64,000 nt of DNA from Fibrivirga algicola (GCF_011742925.1 NZ_WAEL01000002.1:434001-498000); one strand, 5' to 3'; positions 33,871 to 42,597 are shown, counted from the first letter of the stretch. Made by a program: numbers and translations. Notes: generated by a model from the sequence alone, not told the origin.

Positions 33871-34587
33871 TCAACATGTTAACAGCAGCAGCAGCGCGTC
33901 GTTGGAGAGTGCTTCAAATTCAACCTCATCGGCCTGTTGATAAGTTAGGGCAAGACCGTCTTTTTCGTGAAGCAGCCGGTTGGCCACTTCGAACACCCCC
34001 TGTAACACGAAGACAAAAACGCGTCTGGTCTCCCCGGATACCAGGGGCACGATTGGGTACGTCCCCTCTTCACGCCCGGCAAACCGGCCGATAAAACCAG
34101 TCGGCACCGCCTGCTCCGTCGGGATAATAGTCAAAAACGGCTGCAACGTATTGGGTAAACTCAGGTCGAAGTCGCTCTGGATGATCGTCGGAGAAGCGCC
34201 ACTTCCAGGCATTGTAAACCAGAGTTGCAGGCAGTTGATCAGTTCGTTCGGATACGGATTGGTAACCGTATAGTCCATCCCCGCCGGCAGCGACAACGTA
34301 CCTGCCTGACCCGGCTCCAGAAAGTGGGTGACACCCTCAACGGCATATTCTAACCCGCCGACGATGGGCATCAGGACCACTTGCATTGGCTGCTCTACCT
34401 GCATCGTCAGGCTGGCACCCGGCCGCAGAAGGTCATCATTCAATAGGCATAAAGCGCCAAAAGGTGCCCGTCCTTCGGCTGAATAAGCCCCGAAATTGAA
34501 CGTATGGTAACTTCGAAACAGCTCTGTTTCGGCACGGCCTCGCTGATCGGCCAGGAAGATGTGGGCTTGCACTTGCGTGTCCATCAT
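33871..34587 (-). CDS. Pirin family protein (bicupin)
   Basis: A 238-residue cupin protein. The N-terminal pirin signature is clear: IFLADQRGRAETELFRSYHT, NFGAYSAEGRAPFG and LCLLNDDLLRPGASL. A less conserved second cupin half reaches the C-terminus. The start at 34587 is chosen because its ATG overlaps the upstream gene's TGA in an ATGA, which implies coupled translation. Some pirins are metal-dependent quercetinases and others are regulators; the usual metal ligands of the first cupin are not all visible, so activity is unclear. Confidence 0.78.
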   Translation of the reverse strand: MMDTQVQAHIFLADQRGRAETELFRSYHTFNFGAYSAEGRAPFGALCLLNDDLLRPGASLTMQVEQPMQVVLMPIVGGLEYAVEGVTHFLEPGQAGTLSLPAGMDYTVTNPYPNELINCLQLWFTMPGSGASPTIIQSDFDLSLPNTLQPFLTIIPTEQAVPTGFIGRFAGREEGTYPIVPLVSGETRRVFVFVLQGVFEVANRLLHEKDGLALTYQQADEVEFEALSNDALLLLLTC

Positions 34588-35159
34588 ATGGCGGAGTTGA
34601 CTGCTTGAGGTTGATACGACCATAGGCTCAGGTTCGGTTGCAGGGCGATCAACTCTGTGTTGACGACTTGCCCCGCCTGCAGTGCCTCACGCTGATCGCT
34701 GTAGGCAAGTAGCAAACGCCCATCAATCGTGTCAATCCAGGTGAGTGGGTCGCTAAAAAAAGAAATGGCGATCCGATGCGCTTCTTTCTGCGTCACATGA
34801 GAGGCCAAAATCTCAAATTTGAACTCGGTAAATGGTAAACAGGTCAACCCCAACGCATTGACTACATCGGGCATTTGCTGATTCAACTGCTTCAGGTAGC
34901 CCATTGCTACCCGGCTGGTCAGGTAGTGCAGTTGGTCGGCCCTGGGTACGTTGTCAAGTAACGCCTGAAATGTCTGGTGCGTGTTGTCAGGGTTGTATAA
35001 TTGAGCCTGCATGAAAAATTCCTGGTACGTCTCGTCAAACACGACCTTATCCCACGGCCTCTGCGAGGAAGCGTCGATGACTTTGCGATATACCAGACGA
35101 ATAAGCCCTTTCAGCATAGTTTGAGGAAGCCCAGTTGGCCTGCCTGTTAAGTGCAACAT
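34584..35159 (-). CDS. Unknown protein translationally coupled to the pirin gene
   Basis: A 191-residue soluble protein (or 177 residues from an in-frame ATG at 35117) with no signal peptide or membrane segment. Sequence features include RKVIDASSQRPWDKVVFDET, an Asn/Gln-rich middle, and a C-terminal section with IAISFFSDPLTWIDTIDGRL. I do not recognise a family. Its TGA overlaps the pirin ATG (ATGA), and the two genes probably work together. It lies 155 bases downstream of the LytTR regulator gene. Confidence 0.65.
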   Translation of the reverse strand: MLHLTGRPTGLPQTMLKGLIRLVYRKVIDASSQRPWDKVVFDETYQEFFMQAQLYNPDNTHQTFQALLDNVPRADQLHYLTSRVAMGYLKQLNQQMPDVVNALGLTCLPFTEFKFEILASHVTQKEAHRIAISFFSDPLTWIDTIDGRLLLAYSDQREALQAGQVVNTELIALQPNLSLWSYQPQAVNSAI

Positions 35160-35314
35160 GAAGAAACGACACCTGCCTGCGTTAACTTCGTACTACGTGC
35201 TAAGGCACAGCATGTATGCGGCTTGCCCGTACTTTCTTTATCGTCAGCGAGCGGTTTTTCGTTGCAATCGGCAACCATTTATCGGTCAACAGGCATGATG
35301 TGTCGGTTAACCGG

Positions 35315-36019
35315 CTAAGTCCGAAACCGACTTAACAACGCAGCTTCATAGCTGGCACCGATCGGTATTTCGCGTTCAGTCAACAGAATCGTTTTATTCC
35401 GAAGGCCGTCAATACGGGCAAAAGGCACGATATAGGAGCGGTGTACGCGAATAAACTGCGCATCGGGTAGCTTTTCAGCAATTGCTTTCATGGTCATTCG
35501 GGCCACAATGGGCCGGTTTGTCGAGGCAAGGTGCACTTTCAGGTAATCGTCTAACCCCTCAATGAACAGGATATCAGCAAAGGACACCTTGTAAATCGTA
35601 TAGTCGGCCCGGATGTAAAGGTGATCGTCAGCCGGTTTGCTTCGCTGTTGCCAACTGGCATACTCATTTGCTTTGGTCACCGCCTGCAGAAACCGCTCGA
35701 ATGTAAATGGCTTAAGCAAGTAATCGACGGCATTGAGCGTAAATCCCTCAACCGCATACTCAGCGTAGGCGGTCGTGAAAATGACCATTGGCGGCTGCCG
35801 GTCTGACTCACTGATGGCCCGGTAGAAGTCGGTCCCGGATATAAATGGCATATTGATATCCAGGAACAACAAGTCCACGCCCGATTCCATAATGTATTGC
35901 TGGGCCTCATCAGTGCGGGTAAATGTCTGCTTCAACTCGATGAACTCAACCTGCTGGCAGAAATGGGTCAGCACCCGCAGGGCAGGCGGTTCGTCGTCGA
36001 GGGCAATGGCACGGATCAT
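35315..36019 (-). CDS. LytTR family response regulator
   Basis: A 234-residue two-domain regulator. The receiver domain (1-115) has ALDDEPPALRVL and the phosphoacceptor Asp in DLLFLDINMPFISG near 53. The LytTR DNA-binding domain (about 135-232) has IFIEGLDDYLKVHL and FIRVHRSYIVPFARID. Its ATG overlaps the stop of the upstream sensor kinase gene by four bases (ATGA at 36016-36019), a strong sign of a paired system. Targets are unknown. Confidence 0.94.
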   Translation of the reverse strand: MIRAIALDDEPPALRVLTHFCQQVEFIELKQTFTRTDEAQQYIMESGVDLLFLDINMPFISGTDFYRAISESDRQPPMVIFTTAYAEYAVEGFTLNAVDYLLKPFTFERFLQAVTKANEYASWQQRSKPADDHLYIRADYTIYKVSFADILFIEGLDDYLKVHLASTNRPIVARMTMKAIAEKLPDAQFIRVHRSYIVPFARIDGLRNKTILLTEREIPIGASYEAALLSRFRT

Positions 36020-37143
36020 GATAGGATCAGATTGAGGGTCACGGTAAAGCTAGTCGGTTCGTCCAGAATCAACAGATCGTGGCGACCGGGATACAGCAGT
36101 TGCAGCCGGGTTCTGGTATTTGTCAGGCCAATGCCGCTGCCCGCCACTGGGGCATCCGCTACATGTACTTTCTGATTAAACACGTATAGCTGAAGTTGGT
36201 TGCCGGTCACGTCGATCCGAATATCGATCTGCGATTTTTCCTGCGGGCTGGCCCCATACTTAAACGCATTTTCAATAAAAGAGATGAGTAAGAGGGGCGC
36301 AATCTGCAAGCCGTGGCTGTTGCCCTTCGTGGCGTACTGAACGGGAACGGTATCGTCGAGGCGTAGTCGCTGCAAGGCTATATAATGCCCGATGTAGGCC
36401 AGTTCATGGGTCAGCGATACGCTATCCTGCCGCCCTTCGGCGATCACGTACCGAAGAAACGACGACAACTGCACGATCGCATCAGCCGTGGCCGACGACC
36501 GTTCGATAGCCAGCGAGTAAATACTGTTGAGCGTATTGAACAGAAAATGCGGGTTGATCTGCGCCTTCAAGTACGACAGCTCAGTACTTAGGCGTTGCCG
36601 CTCGGTTTCGCGCCAACGGTTGTTGATCCAAATCGCCAGTGACAGCAACAGCCCCGCTACGAAGAGAAAGAAAGTTTGACTGATTTCGGCGGGCAAACTG
36701 CTTTGGGGTGGCCCACCCCGCTGAAAAGCTCCGTTTGGTGGCATGGGCGGCGGGGCCATCGCTCCCCGATCCTGAAACGGCGTTTCCAGTCCACGGGGGG
36801 TAGTAGCGCCCGGCTCAGGTACGTGCTTGAAAGGCGGCGGCCCGGCTTGCTGGTTGATCAGCAGCAGCGTTCCCTGCACGATCAGGAAACAGACCAGCAC
36901 ACAGGCTCCATAGAGAAAGTACTGTTTCTTCTCGAAGAAGCGCGGAATGAGCCAATAAAAACTTGTGTAAAAAAAGGCAATCGTCAGCAGGTACGAGGCC
37001 AGATTCCGTTGCTCGTGCGGGTTGACAGGTAACTCAGCTAATTTGGCGATACCGTCCTGCGCAAATACGTAGGGCAGCGCCAGAAAAGCCAGGCAGCTCA
37101 GTACGTGAATCAGAATAAGGTAAAAAGGCCGGCTCATGCGCAT
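36016..37143 (-). CDS. LytS-like sensor histidine kinase
   Basis: A 375-residue membrane kinase from the ATG at 37143 (MRMSRPFYLILIHVLSC); the reading frame runs 32 codons further up but those residues are not signal- or membrane-like. About four membrane segments span 5-180. A Pro/Gly-rich stretch (about 110-165, with APPPMPPNG) lies between segments 3 and 4 and is probably periplasmic. The His_kinase domain has QINPHFLFNTLNSIYSLA with the phosphoacceptor His. The ATPase domain has FIENAFKYGASP and GSGIGLTNTRTRLQLLYP. It pairs with the LytTR regulator. Confidence 0.92.
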   Translation of the reverse strand: MRMSRPFYLILIHVLSCLAFLALPYVFAQDGIAKLAELPVNPHEQRNLASYLLTIAFFYTSFYWLIPRFFEKKQYFLYGACVLVCFLIVQGTLLLINQQAGPPPFKHVPEPGATTPRGLETPFQDRGAMAPPPMPPNGAFQRGGPPQSSLPAEISQTFFLFVAGLLLSLAIWINNRWRETERQRLSTELSYLKAQINPHFLFNTLNSIYSLAIERSSATADAIVQLSSFLRYVIAEGRQDSVSLTHELAYIGHYIALQRLRLDDTVPVQYATKGNSHGLQIAPLLLISFIENAFKYGASPQEKSQIDIRIDVTGNQLQLYVFNQKVHVADAPVAGSGIGLTNTRTRLQLLYPGRHDLLILDEPTSFTVTLNLILS

Positions 37144-37275
37144 TCGATTAAAACCGGAAGGTACAGCGTAGCCCCGCTTCGAAGCAGCAATTGCGGTCAA
37201 CAGTCTACTTTTGCCGGTGAACGCGGGCAACATACCCACCTGCTGCCTACGTTGAACCGGCGTGCTGAAACGTAC

Positions 37276-37629
37276 CTACCCGCCAGAAAACATAGCCAGT
37301 TCGTTGGTCAGAAATTGCTGGAAACGTACCTGGAGCGCCTGGTATTGAACAAGGTATTTTTCTCCTTCGGCAGTCACCACGGCGCCGCCCCCTTTTTCGC
37401 CGCCAGTTTGTGTAGCCACAAGCGGCACATCGGCCAGCCTGTTCATGGAATGTACCAGATCCCACGCCCGTTTGTACGACATTCCCATGGCTTTGGCGGC
37501 CTTGTTGATGGAGCCCGTCTGCTGAATATGGCTCAACAGTTCCATCCGACCGATGCCCAGAAAACGTTCCGTTTCGCCCTCAGACGTCGTTTCGAGCCAA
37601 ACCCGGCCATTGATGCGGAGATTCTTCAT
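37276..37629 (-). CDS. ModE-like winged-helix regulator
   Basis: A 117-residue single-domain protein resembling the N-terminal DNA-binding domain of ModE. It has INGRVWLETTSEG, the wHTH core LLSHIQQTGSINKAAKAMG followed by MSYKRAWDLVHSMN, and the Gly-rich wing TGGEKGGGAVVTAEG. There is no molybdate-binding MOP domain, so it cannot sense molybdate as E. coli ModE does. It follows the TPR gene by 15 bases on the minus strand. No molybdate transporter is near; mog is 33 kb away. Confidence 0.87.
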   Translation of the reverse strand: MKNLRINGRVWLETTSEGETERFLGIGRMELLSHIQQTGSINKAAKAMGMSYKRAWDLVHSMNRLADVPLVATQTGGEKGGGAVVTAEGEKYLVQYQALQVRFQQFLTNELAMFSGG

Positions 37630-37644
37630 ACAAACGCGAAGCTA

Positions 37645-38871
37645 CTACTCCCGGCGCTTCCGGCGTTCTTCCCGGCGCGACTCTTTACCTGCTTTTACCG
37701 CTTTCTTGGCTTCCAGGTATTGCGCCGACTTTTTATCGGCATTGTCCATCACTTCTGTGTAGTAGGTGCGAGCCTGATCGTAGTTTTTCTCGGCATCGGC
37801 AATCCGACCCAGCCCCAGCAGCGACGACCAGTAATAGCCCGCGTTTTTCGAATTGGTAGCCAGCGCATAATCGATCGACTGTTGGTAGTACTTCTTGGCC
37901 TCAGCTGTGTTGCGGTAATAATTCTGGTTGATGTAGGCCAGAATGTACGCCGCTGTTCGGCCGCTCACCCCCTCATACCCATCTTTACCCGACGCAATTT
38001 TCGTCAGAATGCTTTTTGAGGCGCTTTCAGCTTCGTTCAGCTTACCCTTTACAAAAGCCGACCGGGCAAAATAGCGCTCAAAAAACGGATTGTCGGGGTA
38101 CTGCTCAGTCATGAACTTCGACATATCATACGCCTTGTCGTACTGATTCTCCATGCTGTAAATCTGCAGCAAAAAGTACCGGGCCTCTACCCGGGTGTAG
38201 AAGGCGTTATTGGCCGTTTTCTCCAGTTCCTTGATTCCCTGCTCCTTGTTGCCTTTCGGGAAAAACATCAGAATCGGCTTCAGCAACGAATAATTTTCGG
38301 GAATCCACTTGGCATAATAGTTATACAGCCCGTCGCCAAACATCAGTTCGGGGCTCAGATCACCTTTGCCTTTACACTGCTCGAAATATTTCAGCGCATT
38401 TTTCCCGGCAAACGTTGCCTTTGTCCACTTCTTTCGCTCAGAATAAATACGGGCCTTGAACGAGTAAGCCGCCGCCAGAAAAAAGGCCGGTTCGGTTTTG
38501 TTTTCGCTCTTATCATACAGCTCTTCGGCCAGCGTTACGGTAGTATCCATCAGCGCCAGACAGCGATCATCGTAGTCTTCTACATCCGTGTTAGGCACAA
38601 TCTTCCACCACTCGGCCATTCCCATCAAGAAATAGGGCATTGGGTGGCTGGGGTACCGAAGCCGCAACCAGCGAAATTCCTTATCGGCCAGCGCAAACTT
38701 GTAATTGTACATGTTATTGATCGCCTCGGCCGACTCGATCTGTACGCCGGGGTGATGCAACAGGCCATCGTACTTCTTATCGAAGTCGGCCGATGAATAC
38801 AGTTGTGCATGAGCCAGCGGGGCCGCCAGCAGCAAAAGTGAAACGAAGAGTATATGAATGCGTAACAACAT
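37645..38871 (-). CDS. Exported tetratricopeptide-repeat protein
   Basis: A 408-residue protein from the ATG at 38871 (MLLRIHILFVSLLLLAAPLAHA signal). An upstream start at 38898 would put nine residues before the signal. The mature part is helical, with several TPR-like units: FLMGMAEWWKIVPN, YDKAYDMSKFMTEQYPDNPF and YWSSLLGLGRIADAEKNYDQ. The C-terminus is very basic (AGKESRREERRKRRE). It is probably periplasmic. No specific role is evident. It may be co-transcribed with the ModE-like gene. Confidence 0.8.
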   Translation of the reverse strand: MLLRIHILFVSLLLLAAPLAHAQLYSSADFDKKYDGLLHHPGVQIESAEAINNMYNYKFALADKEFRWLRLRYPSHPMPYFLMGMAEWWKIVPNTDVEDYDDRCLALMDTTVTLAEELYDKSENKTEPAFFLAAAYSFKARIYSERKKWTKATFAGKNALKYFEQCKGKGDLSPELMFGDGLYNYYAKWIPENYSLLKPILMFFPKGNKEQGIKELEKTANNAFYTRVEARYFLLQIYSMENQYDKAYDMSKFMTEQYPDNPFFERYFARSAFVKGKLNEAESASKSILTKIASGKDGYEGVSGRTAAYILAYINQNYYRNTAEAKKYYQQSIDYALATNSKNAGYYWSSLLGLGRIADAEKNYDQARTYYTEVMDNADKKSAQYLEAKKAVKAGKESRREERRKRRE

Positions 38872-38979
38872 AGTGATCAAATTCTTAAGCAGAACCACAG
38901 CAGGTTAATGCGCAGGGCGGTTGCGTCAATACAACGTTTATGCGGGCATATCCGTTTAACACGCGTCCATTTTCTGCCG

Positions 38980-38987
38980 TACCTTTG
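38980..38987 (+). promoter_or_regulatory. -7 promoter box abutting hpt (leaderless start likely)
   Basis: TACCTTTG matches TAnnTTTG exactly and ends only four bases before the hpt ATG at 38992. If used, transcription would begin at or next to the start codon. Confidence 0.5.
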
Positions 38988-38991
38988 AGCG

Positions 38992-39525
38992 ATGCTGACT
39001 GTACTCGACAAAACGTTCGTGCCGTTTATTGGCCGTGACACACTTCAGGAACGTATTTCTGAGCTAGCCGATCAAATCAATCGCGATTATGCCGGTCGTT
39101 GTCCATTGATCGTAGGTGTATTGAACGGCGCCGTGCTGTTCACTGCCGACCTGCTCAAGAACCTGACCATCGACTGTGAAATTACGTTCATCCGCGTCGC
39201 CTCGTATGAGCAGACAACCTCGACGGGCAACATCAAGGAGATTCTGGGTCTGACCGAAGCCATCACTGGCCGCGACCTGATTGTGGTTGAAGACATCGTA
39301 GACACAGGCATGACGATTGCCCACGTTTGTCAGCAACTGGCCGAAAAAGGCCCCGCCTCGATTGCCATTGCCACGCTCCTGTTCAAACCCGCCGCCCTGA
39401 AAACGAAGGTCGATCTGGCCTACGTCGGTTTCGAAATTGAGAACCAGTTCGTTGTTGGTTACGGCCTCGACTACGACGGTCTCGGACGCAACACGAAGGA
39501 TATTTTTGTACTGAACGAATCGTAA
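38992..39525 (+). CDS. hpt: Hypoxanthine phosphoribosyltransferase
   Basis: A 177-residue purine salvage enzyme that joins hypoxanthine or guanine to PRPP to make IMP or GMP in the cytoplasm. The PRPP-binding signature is VVEDIVDTGMTI near 100-111. IVGVLNGAVLFTADL near 41-55 and the C-terminal FVVGYGLDYDGLGRN complete the active site. The length is typical. The gene is followed by a palindromic repeat element, then the GT39 gene. Confidence 0.94.
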   Translation: MLTVLDKTFVPFIGRDTLQERISELADQINRDYAGRCPLIVGVLNGAVLFTADLLKNLTIDCEITFIRVASYEQTTSTGNIKEILGLTEAITGRDLIVVEDIVDTGMTIAHVCQQLAEKGPASIAIATLLFKPAALKTKVDLAYVGFEIENQFVVGYGLDYDGLGRNTKDIFVLNES

Positions 39526-39530
39526 AGACT

Positions 39531-39656
39531 CTCACCCCCGGCCCCTCTCCCACGTTGGGAGAGGGGAGTTACTCTACAGCAGCTTCGCTAATTAGCGGAG
39601 CTACTACGAAGCGGCTCCCCTCTCCTGAAATGCCGGAGAGGGGCTGGGGGTGAGGG
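39531..39656. repeat. Second copy of the GEG-type palindromic element
   Basis: Arms 39531-39566 and 39617-39654 are inverted repeats (CTCACCCCC...GAGAGGGG against CCCCTCTC...GGGGGTGAG) with some internal mismatch, around a 50-base centre that contains CTCTACAGCAGCTTCGCT. It is related to 832-949 in arm ends and centre. It fills the space between the hpt stop at 39525 and the GT39 ATG at 39665. Confidence 0.88.
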
Positions 39657-39664
39657 CACCTCCT

Positions 39665-41311
39665 ATGCCAGCTCCGCGCTATTACCCGTTTCTTATTCTG
39701 GCCCTGGGTGCCTTTTTTTTTCTGCCGTTTCTGGGCCGTGTTCACCTGTTCGACTGGGATGAAATCAATTTTGCCGAGTCGGCGCGGGAAATGCTGGTGA
39801 CGGGAAATTTTGCTCGTGTGCAGATCAATTTCGAGCCATTCTGGGAAAAGCCGCCGCTCTTTTTCTGGCTCCAAGCCACGGCTATGAATGGGCTGGGCGT
39901 AGGTGAATACGCCGCCCGGTTGCCCAACGCGCTGATTGGCATTATTACCCTGCTCACCTTCTTCTTTGTCGGTAAACGCCTGCATGGCCCTCAGTTTGGC
40001 CTGCTCTGGGCGCTGGGTTACCTAGGCGCCTTAACCCCCCATTTGTACTTCAAAACCGGCATCATCGACCCCACCTTCAATCTGTTTATCTTCCTGGGTG
40101 TCTGCTACGTATATGAAGCCGTTCAACGGTACGGAAAAGCAGGTGCCCTGTCGTCGGTGGCTATAGCGGGTGTGTTCGTCGGTCTTGCCATACTTACCAA
40201 GGGGCCCGTGGGTGCGCTTCTGGCCGGACTTACGTTCGTCATTGTCTGGGCGGTTAATCGCTTTCGGCCGGTTTTGCGGTTACCACACGCCTTGCTGGCC
40301 ATAGTTGTGGCACTTGGCATTGCGTCGCTCTGGTTTGGCCTGGAGGTTATCCGCAACGGCCCCTGGTTTCTGGAAGAGTTCATTACCTACCAGATTCGGC
40401 TATTCAGCACCCCCGACGCCGGGCATGGCCAGCCTTTTTACTACCATTTTGTAGTGGTACTGGTCGGCTGTTTCCCGCTTTCCATCTTCGCCATTCGGTA
40501 CCTGGTCGCCGACCGTGACCCGCGCGACTTCCGGTTGTGGATGGTAGCGCTATTCTGGGTGGTTATGATCCTGTTTTCGATCGTAAAAACCAAGATTGTG
40601 CACTATTCAAGCATGGCCTGGTTTCCGGTATCGTACCTCGCCGCCCGCCATCTGCACGACCTGCTGACTGGCCGCGCCACCTGGCCACGCTGGCTAACGG
40701 TTGGGCTGCTATTCATTGGTGGTCTGCTTGGCCTGCTGCTGACGCTGTTGCCGGTAGTGGGGCAATTTAAAACGACGCTTATCCCCTACATCAAAGACCC
40801 GTTTGCCGTTGCCAACTTACAGGCTAACGTTAGCTGGGGCGGTTGGGAGTGGATCATCGGCGCAACGTACCTGGCGGTATTGCTGGCGGCTATTGTCCGG
40901 TTGTCAGGGGTAATTCAGCGGCGGCGGTTAGTACCCGGCACTGGCCTTCCCGGCTCGGTTTGGGCCTTATTTCTGTCGACTGCCGTTTGTTTATGGCTAT
41001 ATCTGAGCATTGTGGTTCCGAAGATCGAGGAATACGTACAGGGCACAGTTATTCGCTTCTACGAGTCGAAACAGGGGCAGCCTGTGTACGCTGAACCGAT
41101 TGGCTATAAGAGTTACGCCCAGCTGTTTTATTTCCGCAAACAGCCTCCCGTGAACCCACGTACCAAGCAGGAGACGTACCTGATCGACGGCCCCGTTGAC
41201 AAGCCCACGTACCTAATCACCAAAATCACCAGCGCCGACGGCTATCGGGCTAATCCCAATTTACGGGTTGTGAAGGAAGAAAACGGGTATGTGATTTTTG
41301 AACGGAAATGA
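39665..41311 (+). CDS. ArnT-like glycosyltransferase family 39 membrane protein
   Basis: A 548-residue protein with about eleven membrane segments. The ATG at 39665 is chosen; a GTG at 39650 lies inside the palindromic repeat and would add five residues. The conserved Asp-Glu pair of GT39/PMT-type enzymes is in HLFDWDEINFAESAREML near 23-40. Further motifs are EPFWEKPPLFFWLQ and the membrane segment LAILTKGPVGALLAGL. It transfers a sugar from a polyprenyl-phosphate donor to a lipid or protein at the outer face of the inner membrane. The acceptor is unknown. Confidence 0.88.
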   Translation: MPAPRYYPFLILALGAFFFLPFLGRVHLFDWDEINFAESAREMLVTGNFARVQINFEPFWEKPPLFFWLQATAMNGLGVGEYAARLPNALIGIITLLTFFFVGKRLHGPQFGLLWALGYLGALTPHLYFKTGIIDPTFNLFIFLGVCYVYEAVQRYGKAGALSSVAIAGVFVGLAILTKGPVGALLAGLTFVIVWAVNRFRPVLRLPHALLAIVVALGIASLWFGLEVIRNGPWFLEEFITYQIRLFSTPDAGHGQPFYYHFVVVLVGCFPLSIFAIRYLVADRDPRDFRLWMVALFWVVMILFSIVKTKIVHYSSMAWFPVSYLAARHLHDLLTGRATWPRWLTVGLLFIGGLLGLLLTLLPVVGQFKTTLIPYIKDPFAVANLQANVSWGGWEWIIGATYLAVLLAAIVRLSGVIQRRRLVPGTGLPGSVWALFLSTAVCLWLYLSIVVPKIEEYVQGTVIRFYESKQGQPVYAEPIGYKSYAQLFYFRKQPPVNPRTKQETYLIDGPVDKPTYLITKITSADGYRANPNLRVVKEENGYVIFERK

Positions 41312-41332
41312 CCTTACCTCCTATCCTGGTTT

Positions 41333-41968
41333 TCAGCAATTTGCCGTTGAGGTGATGGACTGAAGCGGACTGACGTCTTGGCGAGGTAGAGCTCGCGTAT
41401 AGAACTGCATCACTTTTCCCGAATCAGTAACCTCTCCCAGATCGGGCCAGCTGAATGTAGTTTGCAACGCTGGGTTGAGTTGGTAACCGCGCTGCTGCCA
41501 GAAAGCATCGAGTGGGCGATAGTCGGCGGGGCGAAGGGGGTGATCGGCCGGGCGTTGTACGGCGCAGAAAGTCGTGGTTAGGTACGTTCCAAATGTGCGA
41601 ACGTGTGCTTCGCGTTCATCGAAGAACCGATGACCCAGCCCACGTCCCCGGTAGGCGGGGAGCAACAGGCTTTCGCCGAAATAGAAGATCGTACTCAGGT
41701 CGTAGCCTTCCCGACTGAATGGCCGCTGTACCTCAGCGGTCTCATCGAGCAGCGGAAGGCAGGTGGTGCCGCCCACCATCCGGTCGCTATCATAGACGGC
41801 AAACAGCATGGCCCGTTCCGACTCGGCGTAGGTATTCAGGTACGTCTTTTCGTACTCGATCGAGCCTTCGTAGAGGTATGGAAACTCACGGAAAACCGCA
41901 ATTCGCAACTGCGCCAACCCGTCGAATGCCTCCCGAATTTCGGAGCCGATGTAGTGCTTGCAGGTCAT
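41333..41968 (-). CDS. GNAT family N-acetyltransferase
   Basis: A 211-residue acetyltransferase. The fold is supported by the N-terminal LAQLRIAVFREFPYLYEG and the acetyl-CoA binding segment ESLLLPAYRGRGLGHRFFDE (RGRGLG) near 105-124. The C-terminal 80 residues are less conserved and include QLNPALQTTFSWPDLG. The substrate is unknown. It is downstream of the SnoaL-like gene, with a 123-base gap holding an inverted repeat. Confidence 0.82.
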   Translation of the reverse strand: MTCKHYIGSEIREAFDGLAQLRIAVFREFPYLYEGSIEYEKTYLNTYAESERAMLFAVYDSDRMVGGTTCLPLLDETAEVQRPFSREGYDLSTIFYFGESLLLPAYRGRGLGHRFFDEREAHVRTFGTYLTTTFCAVQRPADHPLRPADYRPLDAFWQQRGYQLNPALQTTFSWPDLGEVTDSGKVMQFYTRALPRQDVSPLQSITSTANC

Positions 41969-41976
41969 AAGATTTA

Positions 41977-42083
41977 TAGTACGCGGACTTTAAGGACGTA
42001 AACCGACTTGCGCGGATTAGCTTTAAACGGATCATTCGACTCAAGTAGCTCAAATCCAGTTGCCTCCGAAAATCCGCGTACTA
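41977..42083. repeat. Spaced inverted repeat downstream of the SnoaL-like gene
   Basis: An 11-base perfect pair (TAGTACGCGGA at 41977-41987 and TCCGCGTACTA at 42073-42083) separated by 85 bases fills the gap between the GNAT and SnoaL-like genes. Function unknown. Confidence 0.45.
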
Positions 42084-42091
42084 CCAGCGTA

Positions 42092-42493
42092 CTATCCGAG
42101 TACCAGCGACTCCCAGAGGGGCAGGTTATAGTAGGTGGTCACCCGGGTAATCTGGCCGTTAGCTACTTCGAGAAAGGAGCCGGCAGGCAACACATAGGTT
42201 TGCCCTGTTGCTTCGGGCAGATCGCCGTCCGTTTTTTTGTAGGTTCCGTTCACTACAAACTCACAGGCGACGCGTGTGCCGGTTGGCTCGGTCATGATCA
42301 CCATATCGGTCAGGGTTTCGTCGTAGCAATCGTCCATGTGCTGGAGGAAGGTCGTGAAAGCGTCCTTTCCAACGCGGGTGTCGCCCTGGTTGCTATCGTG
42401 ACGGACATCGTCGCTCAACAACGATAGCATTTTCGTCCAGTCTTTCGCGTTGAAAGCACTGTAATACGCGGATACAATGTCGTGTGCGGTCAT
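42092..42493 (-). CDS. SnoaL-like / ketosteroid isomerase-related protein
   Basis: A 133-residue NTF2-fold protein. Typical features are IVSAYYSAFNAKDWTKMLSL at the start, GKDAFTTFLQHMDDCYDE in the middle and the closing strand ITRVTTYYNLPLWESLV. It resembles the steroid delta-isomerase-related group, whose substrates are mostly unknown. It is flanked on both sides by inverted repeats and so probably forms its own short transcript. Confidence 0.78.
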   Translation of the reverse strand: MTAHDIVSAYYSAFNAKDWTKMLSLLSDDVRHDSNQGDTRVGKDAFTTFLQHMDDCYDETLTDMVIMTEPTGTRVACEFVVNGTYKKTDGDLPEATGQTYVLPAGSFLEVANGQITRVTTYYNLPLWESLVLG

Positions 42494-42501
42494 ATTTTTT
42501 A

Positions 42502-42592
42502 GTTTGACGTTTGTGGTTTGGCCTTACGCTACCAATTAACGAGACGGTGAGTCAGCAGCGCAACGTCAAACCACAAACAGCAAACGTCAAAC
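42502..42592. repeat. Inverted repeat upstream of the SnoaL-like gene
   Basis: The left part (42502-42520, GTTTGACGTTTGTGGTTTG) is the complement of the right part (42567-42592) except for a 7-base extra segment; the right side also repeats the CGTCAAAC word directly. It follows the Dabb gene stop in its direction and may end its transcript. Confidence 0.55.
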
Positions 42593-42597
42593 CTTTT

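Noticed and set aside
37105-38019. 304-codon plus-strand frame
   Set aside because: It lies opposite the start of the LytS gene, the ModE-like gene and the TPR gene, all of which have clear motifs; the antisense product has none.
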